Shown: one piece after another, positions 1 to 8,754 of the stretch
How the letters are laid out: every line of letters begins with the position of its first letter
Numbering within the stretch: the first letter of the stretch is position 1
From: Tubiluchus corallicola
Lineage: Eukaryota > Priapulida > Priapulimorpha > Priapulimorphida > Tubiluchidae
Reading direction: 5' to 3'
NCBI GenBank assembly: GCA_030141605.1
Contig: JAQGDQ010000256.1
Span: forward strand, 225,001 to 256,000
Length of the DNA stretch: 31,000 nt
Program-made: the position numbers and the translations under genes
The notes under the pieces: generated by a model
What the model was told of the DNA's origin: nothing
What the model saw: only the letters and a program-made list of their open reading frames with translations
The model's database searches: none

Positions 1-226
1 GTACAAAATCAGATATAGCCAAAAGAGTGACTGTGTATAGTTTTAATCCCTTGAAAGTCTTCTGCCCCTCTTTGGCAACAATGGATAATATAGCCCCGTT
101 GTTCACCAGTATCAGCAAAATGACAATTATATTCCAAGCCAGGAGGCCAGGTTCTAGAACACCGTAACTGACAGGATGTCTCTCTTGCAAAACGCTGTCG
201 TTACTGACTGTAGAATTCGAGGTCAT
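1..226 (-). CDS. Class A (rhodopsin-like) GPCR, N-terminal fragment cut by the window edge
   Basis: Reading leftwards from the ATG at 226, 75 codons stay open to the window edge. An in-frame TAA lies 18 bases upstream of the ATG, which supports this start. Residues 1-28 form a short extracellular tail with an N-glycosylation sequon (NST). Residues 29-50 are hydrophobic and fit TM1, including a VNNGAIL stretch in the place of the GN motif. A basic loop (KEGQKTFKGLK) follows. TM2 begins with TVTLLAISDFV, matching the LAxxD signature whose Asp is position 2.50 of family A receptors. Such proteins are plasma-membrane receptors signalling through G proteins; the ligand cannot be predicted from this part. 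The remaining five helices lie outside the window. The order sequon, TM1, basic loop, LAISD is distinctive, so the family call is fairly safe. Confidence 0.75.
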   Translation of the reverse strand, partial: MTSNSTVSNDSVLQERHPVSYGVLEPGLLAWNIIVILLILVNNGAILSIVAKEGQKTFKGLKLYTVTLLAISDFV

Positions 227-505
227 AATTTTAAATGTATTTTATGAAATCACAAGCTATTCAAATTTTAAAAAATATCTCAAACGTACGAGCTTCTGCG
301 AAGTATAGAGAATCTCGCTTGTGTGTCAGTCATCAATAATAAGATAGGGAGTGCTCTTTTGTAGGCGTCTCAGAGAGAGGCGTAAGACGCATGTCTTGCG
401 AGGAAATGGAATCAGACAATAATTACTGTAATAACGGAACTACATCACAGAAAGGAAGTCTCATACGAGAAGTTAAATAACTCGTTAGGCAGCTACTATT
501 AGAAT

Positions 506-587
506 ACGTGCAGCCACTCCAATCTTCACCCCATACCAGTCTGGCTCACGGAAATTACCTGAGTCAGAATTGGAGTTTGCTGCACGT
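506..587. repeat. Imperfect inverted repeat
   Basis: The arm at 506-523 (ACGTGCAGCCACTCCAAT) is nearly the reverse complement of 569-587. The arms differ by one inserted base and one mismatch and are 45 bases apart. It may be the remnant of a small inverted-repeat element. No target duplication was found. Confidence 0.4.
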
Positions 588-972
588 GCTATTTTCACAG
601 CAAATCATGTAAAAAATTGTTTACGTCAAAGAAATGTTACATTCATAGGGATCAATCAGATTTTGGAAAATCAGGGTATTTTTTGCTTTATTGTGATCAT
701 TCAGTTTTTGTACATTAACTAACGTTGTTGTAGCCAGCGTCATCATTATTTATTCGTATGTCATTTATAATGGATGAGTGACCAGATAGCCTACGGTGTT
801 TCCTCACCCCATCAAGATATCATTGGAAAATAATAAACGTCTATTATTGTCTGTCTGTGTATCACTGTTTTTTATTTGTAAATACTTTTATTAACTTAAC
901 GGATAATAGTGCGGATTGAAAAAGCAGAATAGAATTTTTAAAATTCTCCTGCATTGCTTTAAAATGGATGTA

Positions 973-1007
973 ATACTGTGCCTCTGTAGTTTTAAGAGGC
1001 ACAGTAT
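973..1007. repeat. Perfect 13-bp hairpin
   Basis: ATACTGTGCCTCT at 973-985 is exactly reverse-complementary to 995-1007, with a 9-base loop between them. The stem is perfect and fairly GC-rich for this AT-rich area. Its function is unknown. It is too short to be a typical microRNA precursor. Confidence 0.6.
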
Positions 1008-1188
1008 AACACAAGCACAATAAAATTGTCGTTCTGCGTTGCTAGGTAATTTAACGTAGAGCTGATAAATACGCTTAGGAGTGTCCATGGCCGGCTATAG
1101 CTAGTTTGACGACTTAGGCAAAAATATTTTTGGCGCCCCCTTCTCAACTGTCGGCCATTTACTCACTGCCCACAACAAAATTGAATTT

Positions 1189-1637
1189 TTATTTGTATGA
1201 AATAAAAGGAATTGTATGGATAAATAATTCATCAGTGAATTTTTGAAACGCAAACTCCTCTTTTCCACATACATTCACTTCACTAATTTCATCATCTTCA
1301 CAACCATAACTCTGACCTGGTTGCAAAAATTCGTTAGCGAATCTTCTTGCAGTTCAATGTCAGCCAAATTTTTTTTATCGTTCGCTTTCTGTATTAACCC
1401 TCTAAAGACTTCGATTCCTACAGGTTTGTCTGGCAAAATTAGATCGAGACTTCATTTAATTGCAAAGCTGATATTGCTTGTCTGCTCATGCAGGACAGGT
1501 AGATCCTGTTTTGATCTTATATGTAATTTTATAATGCATTTTTCTAAATGTTGAGAAATAAAACAAATAAATCCAAATAAGTCAATCAAAAATCGATCAG
1601 TCTCAAATAGTATACACTGCTGAATATTGCGCAACAA
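1189..1637 (-). pseudogene. Frame-broken coding remnant, family not recognised
   Basis: Two minus-strand frames read like protein and meet near 1340-1350. The upstream frame (about 1637 to 1340) is open apart from one TGA near 1453 and contains LILPDKPVGIEVFRGLIQ and a KKNLADIELQ stretch. The downstream frame (about 1350 to 1189) contains ARRFANEFLQPGQ, then an acidic GCEDDEISEV stretch and EEFAFQKFTDELF, ending at TAA. Joining them needs one frameshift, so this looks like a decayed gene or transposase. The acidic tail and helical segment would fit the C-terminus of a pogo/Tigger-type transposase, but no catalytic residue is visible and this is only a guess. Two real exons read in different frames remain possible, though no convincing splice site separates them. 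Confidence 0.4.
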
Positions 1638-1759
1638 TACTGACTATCTGTAGGTGCTAATGAGTAGTAGTCATATATATATATATATAATAGTACTAGT
1701 ATATCAATATATATAGTACTACTACTACACGTAGGTGATATTGAAGATTACGCAATATT
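1623..1759. repeat. Imperfect palindrome around a TA-dinucleotide core
   Basis: AATATTGCG (1623-1631) pairs with CGCAATATT (1751-1759). Inside, GAGTAGTAGT (1662-1671) pairs with an ACTACTACT stretch near 1719. A run of about nine TA units (1672-1689) lies between. It looks like a decayed inverted-repeat element or a cruciform-prone site. Confidence 0.4.
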
Positions 1760-2079
1760 AGTCAATACTATCGCGCAGTATAATTGTCACTTGCATTGTG
1801 TATCCGGCATAATATGTCCTGAAAATATGATTTTACTACAGCCTACAAAATGTGGTTTCTTGCGTAAATTGTAATGGCAACAATGATCAGTCGATCTTTA
1901 ATCTACCGACAGGTATCATTAAGCATAAAATGTAAAAAATGTACCTGAGGTCACATTTTAATGAAAATGGTGATGTATGTATGTAAACATATACAGTTGT
2001 AAATGAAAAATGAAAAAATGCAAAGTTGATTAAAATCCACTGCTTAAAGTTTTATCATTTTCTTAGAGAAAACCCAAAT

Positions 2080-2841
2080 GTACCGTTTAGAATTCGGAAG
2101 TGTTTTGTATGCTTGTATACTTTCAACTATGTTGTATAACTGTGAAACTTGCGTTGTGCTAGATGTAAGGAAATGCAAAACGAGCATATGAAAATTAATG
2201 CTAAGCATCGCTTGGAATTCTCCAAATAAAGTAGCTTTGATTGAATATGGTATGCCAACACTCAACGCTTTTACGCAGCAGCGACAACTGATTTTTTTAA
2301 TAAGATACTGAATAGTAATAATGAACTACTAAATAGGCTAGTGAGAGAAAATGAGAACTCTGCTTTCATTAAATATTACAAAAATTTAAAGAACAAGTAC
2401 GTTAAAAGGAAAAATCGTATCGCTGCTGACTTAGCTGATATTCAAAATGAATTAAGAAACAAGACCGCGCACAACACAACAAAATTTATCTATCACTTAA
2501 TGATTAATGGAAACTTAGAGAAGCCACACTACTTAATGGGTGATTCAAATTTTACGAAAGTTAATAAAAACTGTAAAATTAAGGGTAGGCTCACACAATT
2601 TGAAGGCTGGATTAGCAAGGAAGAAAGGCATCCCTAGGGGTCAGCGTTTATGCAAGCTCTTGTTGTGTTTTGGAAGATGAAAAACATTTTGTTTTTGATT
2701 ATACTAGGACTAACTGTGTACTAAGACTAAACTAATGAATGTAGTTTTGATTTTAACATGAACTCGTGTACACTTCTAAATGATAGTGGTAACGTTTCTG
2801 AATTTCTAACAATTGTAAATAAGCATAATATATTCTTTTAA
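2080..2841 (+). mobile_element. Non-LTR retrotransposon (LINE) relic, C-terminal part of ORF2
   Basis: Several broken frames carry the usual order of a LINE ORF2 C-terminus. Near 2105-2160 is VLYACILSTMLYNCETCVV, the region following the RT palm (compare LxYxxExW). At 2215-2290 is KVALIEYGMPTLNAF, resembling the (E)LGRxPL segment. The longest open piece, 2341-2637, is lysine- and asparagine-rich. Around 2628-2660 is IPRGQRLCKLL, followed in another frame by CCVLEDEKHFVFDYTRTN (2660-2720), matching the CxxC...EDExHFLFxCPxY motif. The end, at 2758-2841, is LNDSGNVSEFLTIV and a stop. At least three frameshifts show it is dead. The RT palm itself is missing, so this is a 5'-truncated copy. Confidence 0.7.
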
Positions 2842-2970
2842 ATTATGACTTTGGTGTTCACGTAAGTGGATGTATTTACCGCTCGTATTGTTGTACATTT
2901 CAGTCGCTTTGTGATGTGTATATTTATATGTATGTATATTACATATATATAATATGAGAATAAATTACCA

Positions 2971-3223
<253 letters not shown>

Positions 3224-4585
3224 TGCTTCAGCGGCAGAGCCTACCACTAATAGTGAGCAGTTGTGGCAAGATCTGACCATAGTTCAATTGCATGCAGAGG
3301 TTGTAAATACAGCTTTCTCCGTCTGCAGGTAAAACTGCCAGAAGATTTTCTAGTGATTACGCAGCTATTTACTAACAAGGCCTGGCACTGTTTAACTTTT
3401 GTTGTGAAACACACAACATAATCACTTAGCATAGGCATCTTCGATGCAGACTGATGTACACTTTTTATTGAGATTTTCAGATTTTTCAAGCTGAAGAAAA
3501 CATGCTAACTGAACGAGTTACTGTAGTAAATCAATATGGACAATGTATTTGCAGGTTTCTTGTGCACATTTTTATCTAATTTAATACTTTTGTCATTTTC
3601 TTTTAGTATTATCATCAATCACCAAAGTAAATTGAGTTCTCAGGCATTCGAGGAAATGCATCATTAGTTCAATTCAATCTACCCTTTAGCTCTCCCCTTT
3701 TCTTTAAAAAAACAAAAAATCCAAGTTCACATTGTGTTTTCTACTTCCTGCCATGCCTTTTAAAATACACGTTATTACATCATTATAACCAGAGGACGAC
3801 AACAATATACGGTAGCACAATTGAACAAGTCCAAAAGCTAGCATACAGAGCACTTTGTGACAGCACTGTGGGGGTTGCTAAGTCCTTCTGATTCATTACA
3901 ACGCTGTTAATGAACAATGCAGGATGTTCATTATAAGTAAATGGTACACATCAGTGGGAGGTTAATAGAAAACAGCAGATCTGATACTTGGATAATAATA
4001 ATCAGTATGGGGTATTTTAATTTCAAAGAAATCTGCTTCACTACACCACTGTTTATATAATTCAGTTTTTCTCACCATGCAGGCCTGCGTCACCACAGTT
4101 TATCTGTTTTGGTGGAAAATTCTATGGAAATAAAACAGGAGGCGTAAATTGAACAGAGGGACTTGCCTCCAGTCAAGTTTAAAAAATCACCCCTGCCCGT
4201 TTATATTGCAAAAGTTTTTTATCTACCTCTATTTCTACCAAGATTAAGCTCATAGCAGTGCTACTTTGTAACAATAATTTAAGACAACACTGTCATAAAA
4301 TAATACATTCAGCCAATATTATAAATTGCTCAATATAATTTGAATAAAAATTTAGATTTAAAGTTTGCTCTTCCTATTTGATTCTACAAAATACTTATTT
4401 TTACAATGAATAATACATCCTCACAGTATACCCTTAAAGTATGGACTAACTACGGACTAAAGTATTGACTAGATAAGCAAAGACACTGGTATTGTCAACA
4501 AAACTTCACTCAAGTTTTATGTACTACTTTGTACATAAACTATTTATGTACTTTATTGACACCATCCCGAGGGTGACACCATAAA
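3224..4585. other. Intergenic sequence without recognised genes
   Basis: I saw no supported coding region or structural RNA. Small features include a palindromic TATGTAC/GTACATA pair near 4520-4540 and a short loose triplication of an 11-12-base motif (TATGGACTAA-like) near 4440-4475. A paired GGGTGACACC-type motif near 4560-4580 precedes the hAT remnant. Confidence 0.5.
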
Positions 4586-4774
4586 TGTAAGTGTAAACTT
4601 AAACTAATCAAAAACTACTTGCGATCTACAATGGGACAGTCAAGGCTACCTGATTTTGCGGTTTTATCAGTTGAAAGTGACTTGGCAAAAGTAGTTGATT
4701 TTGATGAAGTAATTGACAAGTTTGTAGTGGTGAAGTCCAGGAAAGGAAAGTTCCGAATGTTAACATATAATTAG
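4586..4774 (+). pseudogene. hAT-family transposase C-terminus (hAT dimerisation tail), relic
   Basis: The open stretch ends at TAG and reads KLKLIKNYLRSTMGQSRLP, then a DFAVLSVESDLAK stretch, then VVDFDEVIDKFVVVKSRK. This is the pattern (K)LIKxYLRSTMxQxRLxxLAxLSIExxxAxxxDFxxVIxxFAxxKARK that ends hAT/ZMYM-type transposases, just after the dimerisation region. Only about 60 residues remain. A stop lies just upstream in frame, and no DDE catalytic region is visible. It is a fragment of a dead element or of a domesticated hAT-like gene. The short reading frame is undamaged, but nothing upstream could serve as the rest of the gene. Confidence 0.72.
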
Positions 4775-4832
4775 TAAATACAGAATTGTTTGTGTTTTAA
4801 TACCAGTTTTTTTTTGATATTTTAATTAAGTA

Positions 4833-5762
4833 CAGTAAATTCTGCACAACTTAAATCCAACAGGACTGAAAAAAGTTTACATGATTTTTTATGTTACAAG
4901 GCACATACATAACAATGTTAAACAATATGACAGTGTCTTATGTACTGCAGTTCAGTTTGTGTTTAGTTCAATTAGTGCGGAATGATCAATCCCGGAGAAA
5001 ATAATCGGGAGCGCGACTTGTAAGACATCAGAATATTCCCAGAAGACAATACTGTTTTTGAGTTGTATGAAACTTTTTATTTTTTAGAGTATGAATTGTA
5101 TTTTTGAGTTAGGCAAAGTAAATTAGATGTATTTTGATTAAATGGACCATAATTTTTCATTTGAGTTAAGTGAAATTTTTAGTTATATCAGGGGTGTGCA
5201 AATTATCTGACTAGCCGGGCCACATTAAACTTTCCCGCTATTCCTGCAGGCCACATGTAGTTAGATCAAGAAGCCAAGTACAGAAAGACCTAATAACGAT
5301 TTTTTTGCATCCGACCTGCGTACATCATTACTACACTCAAGAAACTATTTTCGAAGTTATTAAAATTTATATTACAAACCATATATTTCTACTTTCAGGA
5401 CAGATAGTGGTAATTTCATTACAATGCATATTAGTAATGTGTATCACACAGTCTGTGTAGTACAGTGTTATTAAGCTACAACCATCTTGTAAGGGTTAAT
5501 GGCATCCTATCTAGTAGAAAAAACTACCCGCACTATCTTTGGGATCGTGGCACTGACACCCAATTAATCGCCCAGGCCGCACTTTCATTAGGTTGACAAA
5601 TCTCTTTGCGGGGGCCGCAATTTGCACACCCCTGAGTTATATATTTTGAGTTAAGCGATGTTTTTTCCTGGGAAAAACTAAGGATTTCATCCGTTCCGCT
5701 GAAATTCTTTGGGTTAGGTGAAAACTTGAGTTATGCAATTTTGAGTTACGCGGAGGTTAGTG
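4833..5762. mobile_element. Pogo/mariner-like nonautonomous element with TA target duplication, interrupted
   Basis: The left end after TA (4831-4832) begins CAGTAAATTCTGCACAACTT. The right end, read inverted before TA (5763-5764), begins CACTAACCTCCGCGTAACTC. The match is imperfect but covers the CA(G/C)TAA start and the later GC..AACT. The right half is full of subterminal GAGTTAxGxGAAA-type motifs (5106, 5163, 5650, 5710, 5727, 5742), a style typical of pogo/Tigger MITEs. A hAT MITE sits inside it. The match between the ends is modest, so the two could belong to different old elements. Confidence 0.45.
5189..5634. mobile_element. 446-bp hAT-type MITE with perfect 8-bp target duplication
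   Basis: The ends are perfect 16-bp terminal inverted repeats, CAGGGGTGTGCAAATT and its reverse complement. The element is flanked by AGTTATAT on both sides (5181-5188 and 5635-5642), an exact 8-bp duplication as made by hAT transposases. GGGCCACA/GGCCGC motifs near both ends fit this kind of hAT MITE. There is no coding capacity, so it must have been moved by a transposase encoded elsewhere. The intact TIRs and duplication suggest fairly recent insertion compared with its surroundings. Confidence 0.93.
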
Positions 5763-6066
5763 TAGTGTGTTTTCATATGTTTAAAAGTGTTGCTTCAATG
5801 TGTAAATATCTCATATAAAAAATTAAAAATATTAAGCTTTATTTTAAAATAAACATTGTCAAATGTGTTCTTAGCACTTTAACTCAGTAGGATGGAAAAC
5901 AAAAATGATGTTGTCTAGATGATATTTCACCTAGTCGCCACGTAGCAAGTGCTAGCTACATACATACGATATTAGTAAAGGAATTTGTATAATACAGTGT
6001 ATGAGCTCCAACGCACAGTTGACACCAAGAGTACCACACCGGGTGACACCAACCCTAGCAATACCT
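5760..6066 (+). repeat. Dispersed ~310-bp repeat, copy 1 (abuts PPIL2 3' end)
   Basis: This segment is repeated in reverse orientation at 29143-29478. Shared landmarks include a TAGTGT(A/G)TTTTCATA start, a TTAAAAG..GTTGCTTC block, CTCAGTAGGATGGAAAACA, a GATGTTGTCTAGATGAT block, a TAGCAAGTGCTAGCTAC block and a final GACACCAACCCTAGC. The minus strand carries an AATAAA signal at 5838-5843, so this repeat probably supplies the 3' UTR and polyadenylation signal of PPIL2. The family is not recognised. No clear terminal inverted repeats are seen. Confidence 0.75.
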
Positions 6067-6114
6067 CTGACTATTTTTTAAAAATGCAACAATGAAGATT
6101 TAGTTGCAACAATT

Positions 6115-7662
6115 TTACCAACCGCTGAAATCAGACAGTTCCCTTGTTTGGCGCACTTTTTTTCGCACAGGTTCATCTTCATGCACTGCTGATGATGCTG
6201 GGTTAAGATACTTCCCAACCCCACTTCTGAAAACCCTAGCTTTCTTTTCCTCATCATTCTTCTGTGAAATTGGCCCTCCTTTTAATAACTCCTTCTCTTT
6301 TATCTCTTTTTGTCGTTCCTCCTCACGCTCTTTCTTTAACTGTTCATCAACTTCATCGTAGGGATTTACGAAAACCTGCGTGCTCTCAATACGAATATCT
6401 TTCTTCGGACGGTCTTTGTCGTCAACTTCAATTTTTTCCATCAGGTTTAGTACGTCAAGTCCTCCTACGACGCGCCCAAACACAGAATGCTTGTTGTCTA
6501 AATGATGGCAAGAGCGGTATGTTATAAAGAACTGCGAAGTATTTGTGTTTGGTCCCGAATTGGCCATGCTGAGGATACCACGTCCTGCATGTGTAAGGTT
6601 AGGCCTGAACTCATCTTTAAATTTTGCTTTCCAAATAGACTCCCCACCTTTACCCGTACCTGTGGGGTCGCCACCTTGAATCATAAAATTACGAATGGAT
6701 CGGTGAAATATGATGCCATTATAATATCCATTTTCACACAACTTAATGAAGTTCTCGCAAGTCTTGGGCACCATATCACAATGCAGTTCAATGTTTAAAT
6801 GTCCAAAGTTTGTAACCAGGCGTACGTAACCTTTCTTTTTAATGCGGGTATACCTAACAATATCATCAGGAATTATAGCTGTCTCATGCTTGGTCTTTGG
6901 TTCCATGGCTGTAGATGTAAATCCGGCCGCCACCATTCCTGTCGAATAATGTGCAGCATTAAATGAGTCAACTAATTCCTTTTCCTCTTGTTTTGTTTCA
7001 GCAGCCTTATATGTGCTATCAAGTTCTTGCAAGATATCTTTAGTCTCTGCATTGACATTTTTCAGTCGATACTTAGGATCCTTTTTCGCTTTTTCTTCTG
7101 CTTCGTCCACAACCTTGAGATTGTTTTTCAGGAAATGAAATGTTGAAATGTTAAATTTTTGCAAGTTACTCGGATCCTGTATGGTTATTATGTCGTTCCG
7201 AGTAAACGGCTCATCCGTTAGAAGGTCTTTAAAGTTTTTAGGTTTAACATTCAAATTCTTAACTGCGTCCATGCTAAATACGTTTCCTGTTGGTCTGATT
7301 GCCACAATGTGGGTGTTGTCCGTAAAAACCTTGTAAGTCACGGGACAATGATATTTACCATCACAGTTTTTTGAGAAATTTAATTTAATCAAACTCTTAA
7401 CATCTAATGGTTTTCCAGTTATCGGATTGTGGGCATATTTTTTCAAATATGGGACAATGTTCATTAAATCAAAGATCACTCCATCATCCGTACATAATGG
7501 ATGTTCAAATGGCTGCAATGAGATACTGCAGCAAAAAAAGGGCAGGCGGCGAAATTCGGCTTTCTCTCCCACTTCTGGTCCTTGTTTTTTCCCTCCGTAC
7601 AGATATGTCCACTCCTTTGTCGTAAGATATAGCTTATCTGATTGATGTTGTTTTTTCCCCAT
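6115..7662 (-). CDS. PPIL2: RING-type E3 ubiquitin ligase / cyclophilin-like PPIL2 (Cyp60), single exon
   Basis: The 515-residue protein is full length for the family (human PPIL2 is about 520). It starts MGKKQHQSDKLY, the conserved PPIL2 N-terminus. Residues about 38-110 are the U-box (RRLPFFCCSISLQPF ... LIKLNFSKN..GKYHCPV). Residues about 278-433 are the cyclophilin domain with FHRSIRNFMIQGGDPTGTG (catalytic-type Arg at 321), GILSMANSGPNTNTSQFFIT and LDNKHSVFGRVVGG; His replaces the usual active-site Trp at 391-392. The tail has a charged coiled-coil stretch (about 438-462), GVGKYLNP and a final DFSGW. In other animals PPIL2 is a nuclear spliceosome-associated ubiquitin ligase. Here the whole frame lacks introns, so either introns were lost or this is an intact retrocopy; no A-tract follows the gene. 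The context AAAATGG suits the start. A MITE-derived repeat lies 50 bases beyond the stop. Confidence 0.95.
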   Translation of the reverse strand: MGKKQHQSDKLYLTTKEWTYLYGGKKQGPEVGEKAEFRRLPFFCCSISLQPFEHPLCTDDGVIFDLMNIVPYLKKYAHNPITGKPLDVKSLIKLNFSKNCDGKYHCPVTYKVFTDNTHIVAIRPTGNVFSMDAVKNLNVKPKNFKDLLTDEPFTRNDIITIQDPSNLQKFNISTFHFLKNNLKVVDEAEEKAKKDPKYRLKNVNAETKDILQELDSTYKAAETKQEEKELVDSFNAAHYSTGMVAAGFTSTAMEPKTKHETAIIPDDIVRYTRIKKKGYVRLVTNFGHLNIELHCDMVPKTCENFIKLCENGYYNGIIFHRSIRNFMIQGGDPTGTGKGGESIWKAKFKDEFRPNLTHAGRGILSMANSGPNTNTSQFFITYRSCHHLDNKHSVFGRVVGGLDVLNLMEKIEVDDKDRPKKDIRIESTQVFVNPYDEVDEQLKKEREEERQKEIKEKELLKGGPISQKNDEEKKARVFRSGVGKYLNPASSAVHEDEPVRKKVRQTRELSDFSGW

Positions 7663-7937
7663 TTTGATTCAATTCTACACTTACTGTGACCTATAGTAAG
7701 ATGCAAAGAAAACTAAACAATTTTATTGAAACAGAAATATTAATACTATTTGAGACATGAAAATAAAAGCAATCATAGTACTACATACGTAGAAAACACG
7801 CAATTTTCCATGAAGCTGAATAATAATTATTGTTTCAGCATTAAAAAAACAATTGGCTTCATTGTAATTTATGGTCATGCCTCGTTTGTTGAAATTTTTT
7901 GAAAATGCACTACTTTTAAAAGACCACCTTTTTCAGT
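7663..7937. other. PPIL2 5' flank
   Basis: Noncoding sequence upstream of PPIL2. Promoter elements cannot be named with confidence. No second gene shares the interval. Confidence 0.4.
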
Positions 7938-8375
7938 CAGTAGATGCCGCTTAATAGACTCACGCTTAATAGACCCAATCGCTTAATTGACTCAAAAACT
8001 CTATGAACGGGCCACTTCTATTCAAATATATATAAAAACTATCGGTAATTGACTCGACTAACTCCGCATAATTGACTCAATATTTTTCCTTCACCTACTT
8101 AAAATAAGATATTTGTATGTGCCCAAAGAGACTTTCTTACTTTTATGTCATCTTTACTTCCCTTTTGTGCACTATGTATACAGAAACAATCATGTTAAGT
8201 ACCCCGTTTTGCTTGTAAGCATGTACGTTTATCATGCGCTAATACGCTAACATAGCGATTTTGCTTTGAATCTGTTACAAGCTCGCCCACTGAAAACCAA
8301 AGAATTTCTGGAAGCTAAACATTTAATCACTTGCCTAGCAGTTACTTTTTGATGCTCTTGTTGCAAATCACGCTT
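7938..8375. mobile_element. Pogo-like MITE, family A copy 1, right end lost
   Basis: The left end starts CAGTAGATGCCGCTTAATAG and is followed by repeated TTAATAGACTC and TTAATTGACTC motifs. It aligns with the complete element at 16823-17572 through GAACG.GC.ACTTCTATTCAAAT, GCATAATTGACTCAATATTT and the long GCTTCTGGAAGCTAAACATT region. Similarity stops near 8370. No matching right terminus or flanking TA pair was found, so this copy looks truncated or rearranged, possibly where the LINE relic begins further right. Confidence 0.75.
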
Positions 8376-8754
8376 AGAGGCCTAATGAGTTAACAGTCAA
8401 AGATGCAGGTACAGTATAATCAGTATAATTTATGTCATTACAGGCCGAAATTCCACATGAACCAAATCTTTCAATGGCCAACAAAAAGTTAATTCACTTA
8501 AGCACTTACAAGTTTCAGACACTTGCATTAAAGACTTAACGTTACTTAGTTGAAAAATATAATGAAATTAATCACAAATCCAGCGTTAACAACAATATGG
8601 CACATCATGCCATTGACGATTACTGACTGAGTGAATCTGAACAAATATGTCTTTGGTCTGAGTCACTGCAATAAACCACAGTTATAAAATTAGACCCATA
8701 TAGACTCACTCTCTACATACATACGTCGATAGTAGACGCAAAGAACTAAGTAGA
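8376..8754. other. Unassigned sequence between MITE copy 1 and LINE relic
   Basis: There is no coding signal. A few GACTCA-like motifs (8685-8712) hint that some of it may be the diverged right half of the neighbouring MITE. Confidence 0.4.

Larger units (their letters stand above)
227..1188. other. Noncoding flank of the GPCR gene
   Basis: This is presumably 5' UTR or promoter sequence of the GPCR, plus intergenic DNA. I see no coding signal. It holds two small inverted repeats (listed separately) and, near 1110-1145, a GGCGCCCCC stretch of the kind often seen at decayed transposon ends, without a matching partner. Confidence 0.5.

Noticed and set aside
1243-1554. 103-codon plus-strand frame
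   Set aside because: Cys/Ser/Phe/Ile-rich composition without motifs. The opposite strand in the same place has better protein character.
6264-7645. Several open frames on the plus strand across PPIL2
   Set aside because: Antisense shadows of a clearly recognised gene.
7476-7706. Alternative minus-strand frame overlapping the PPIL2 start
   Set aside because: Out-of-frame translation of the PPIL2 5' end with no homology.
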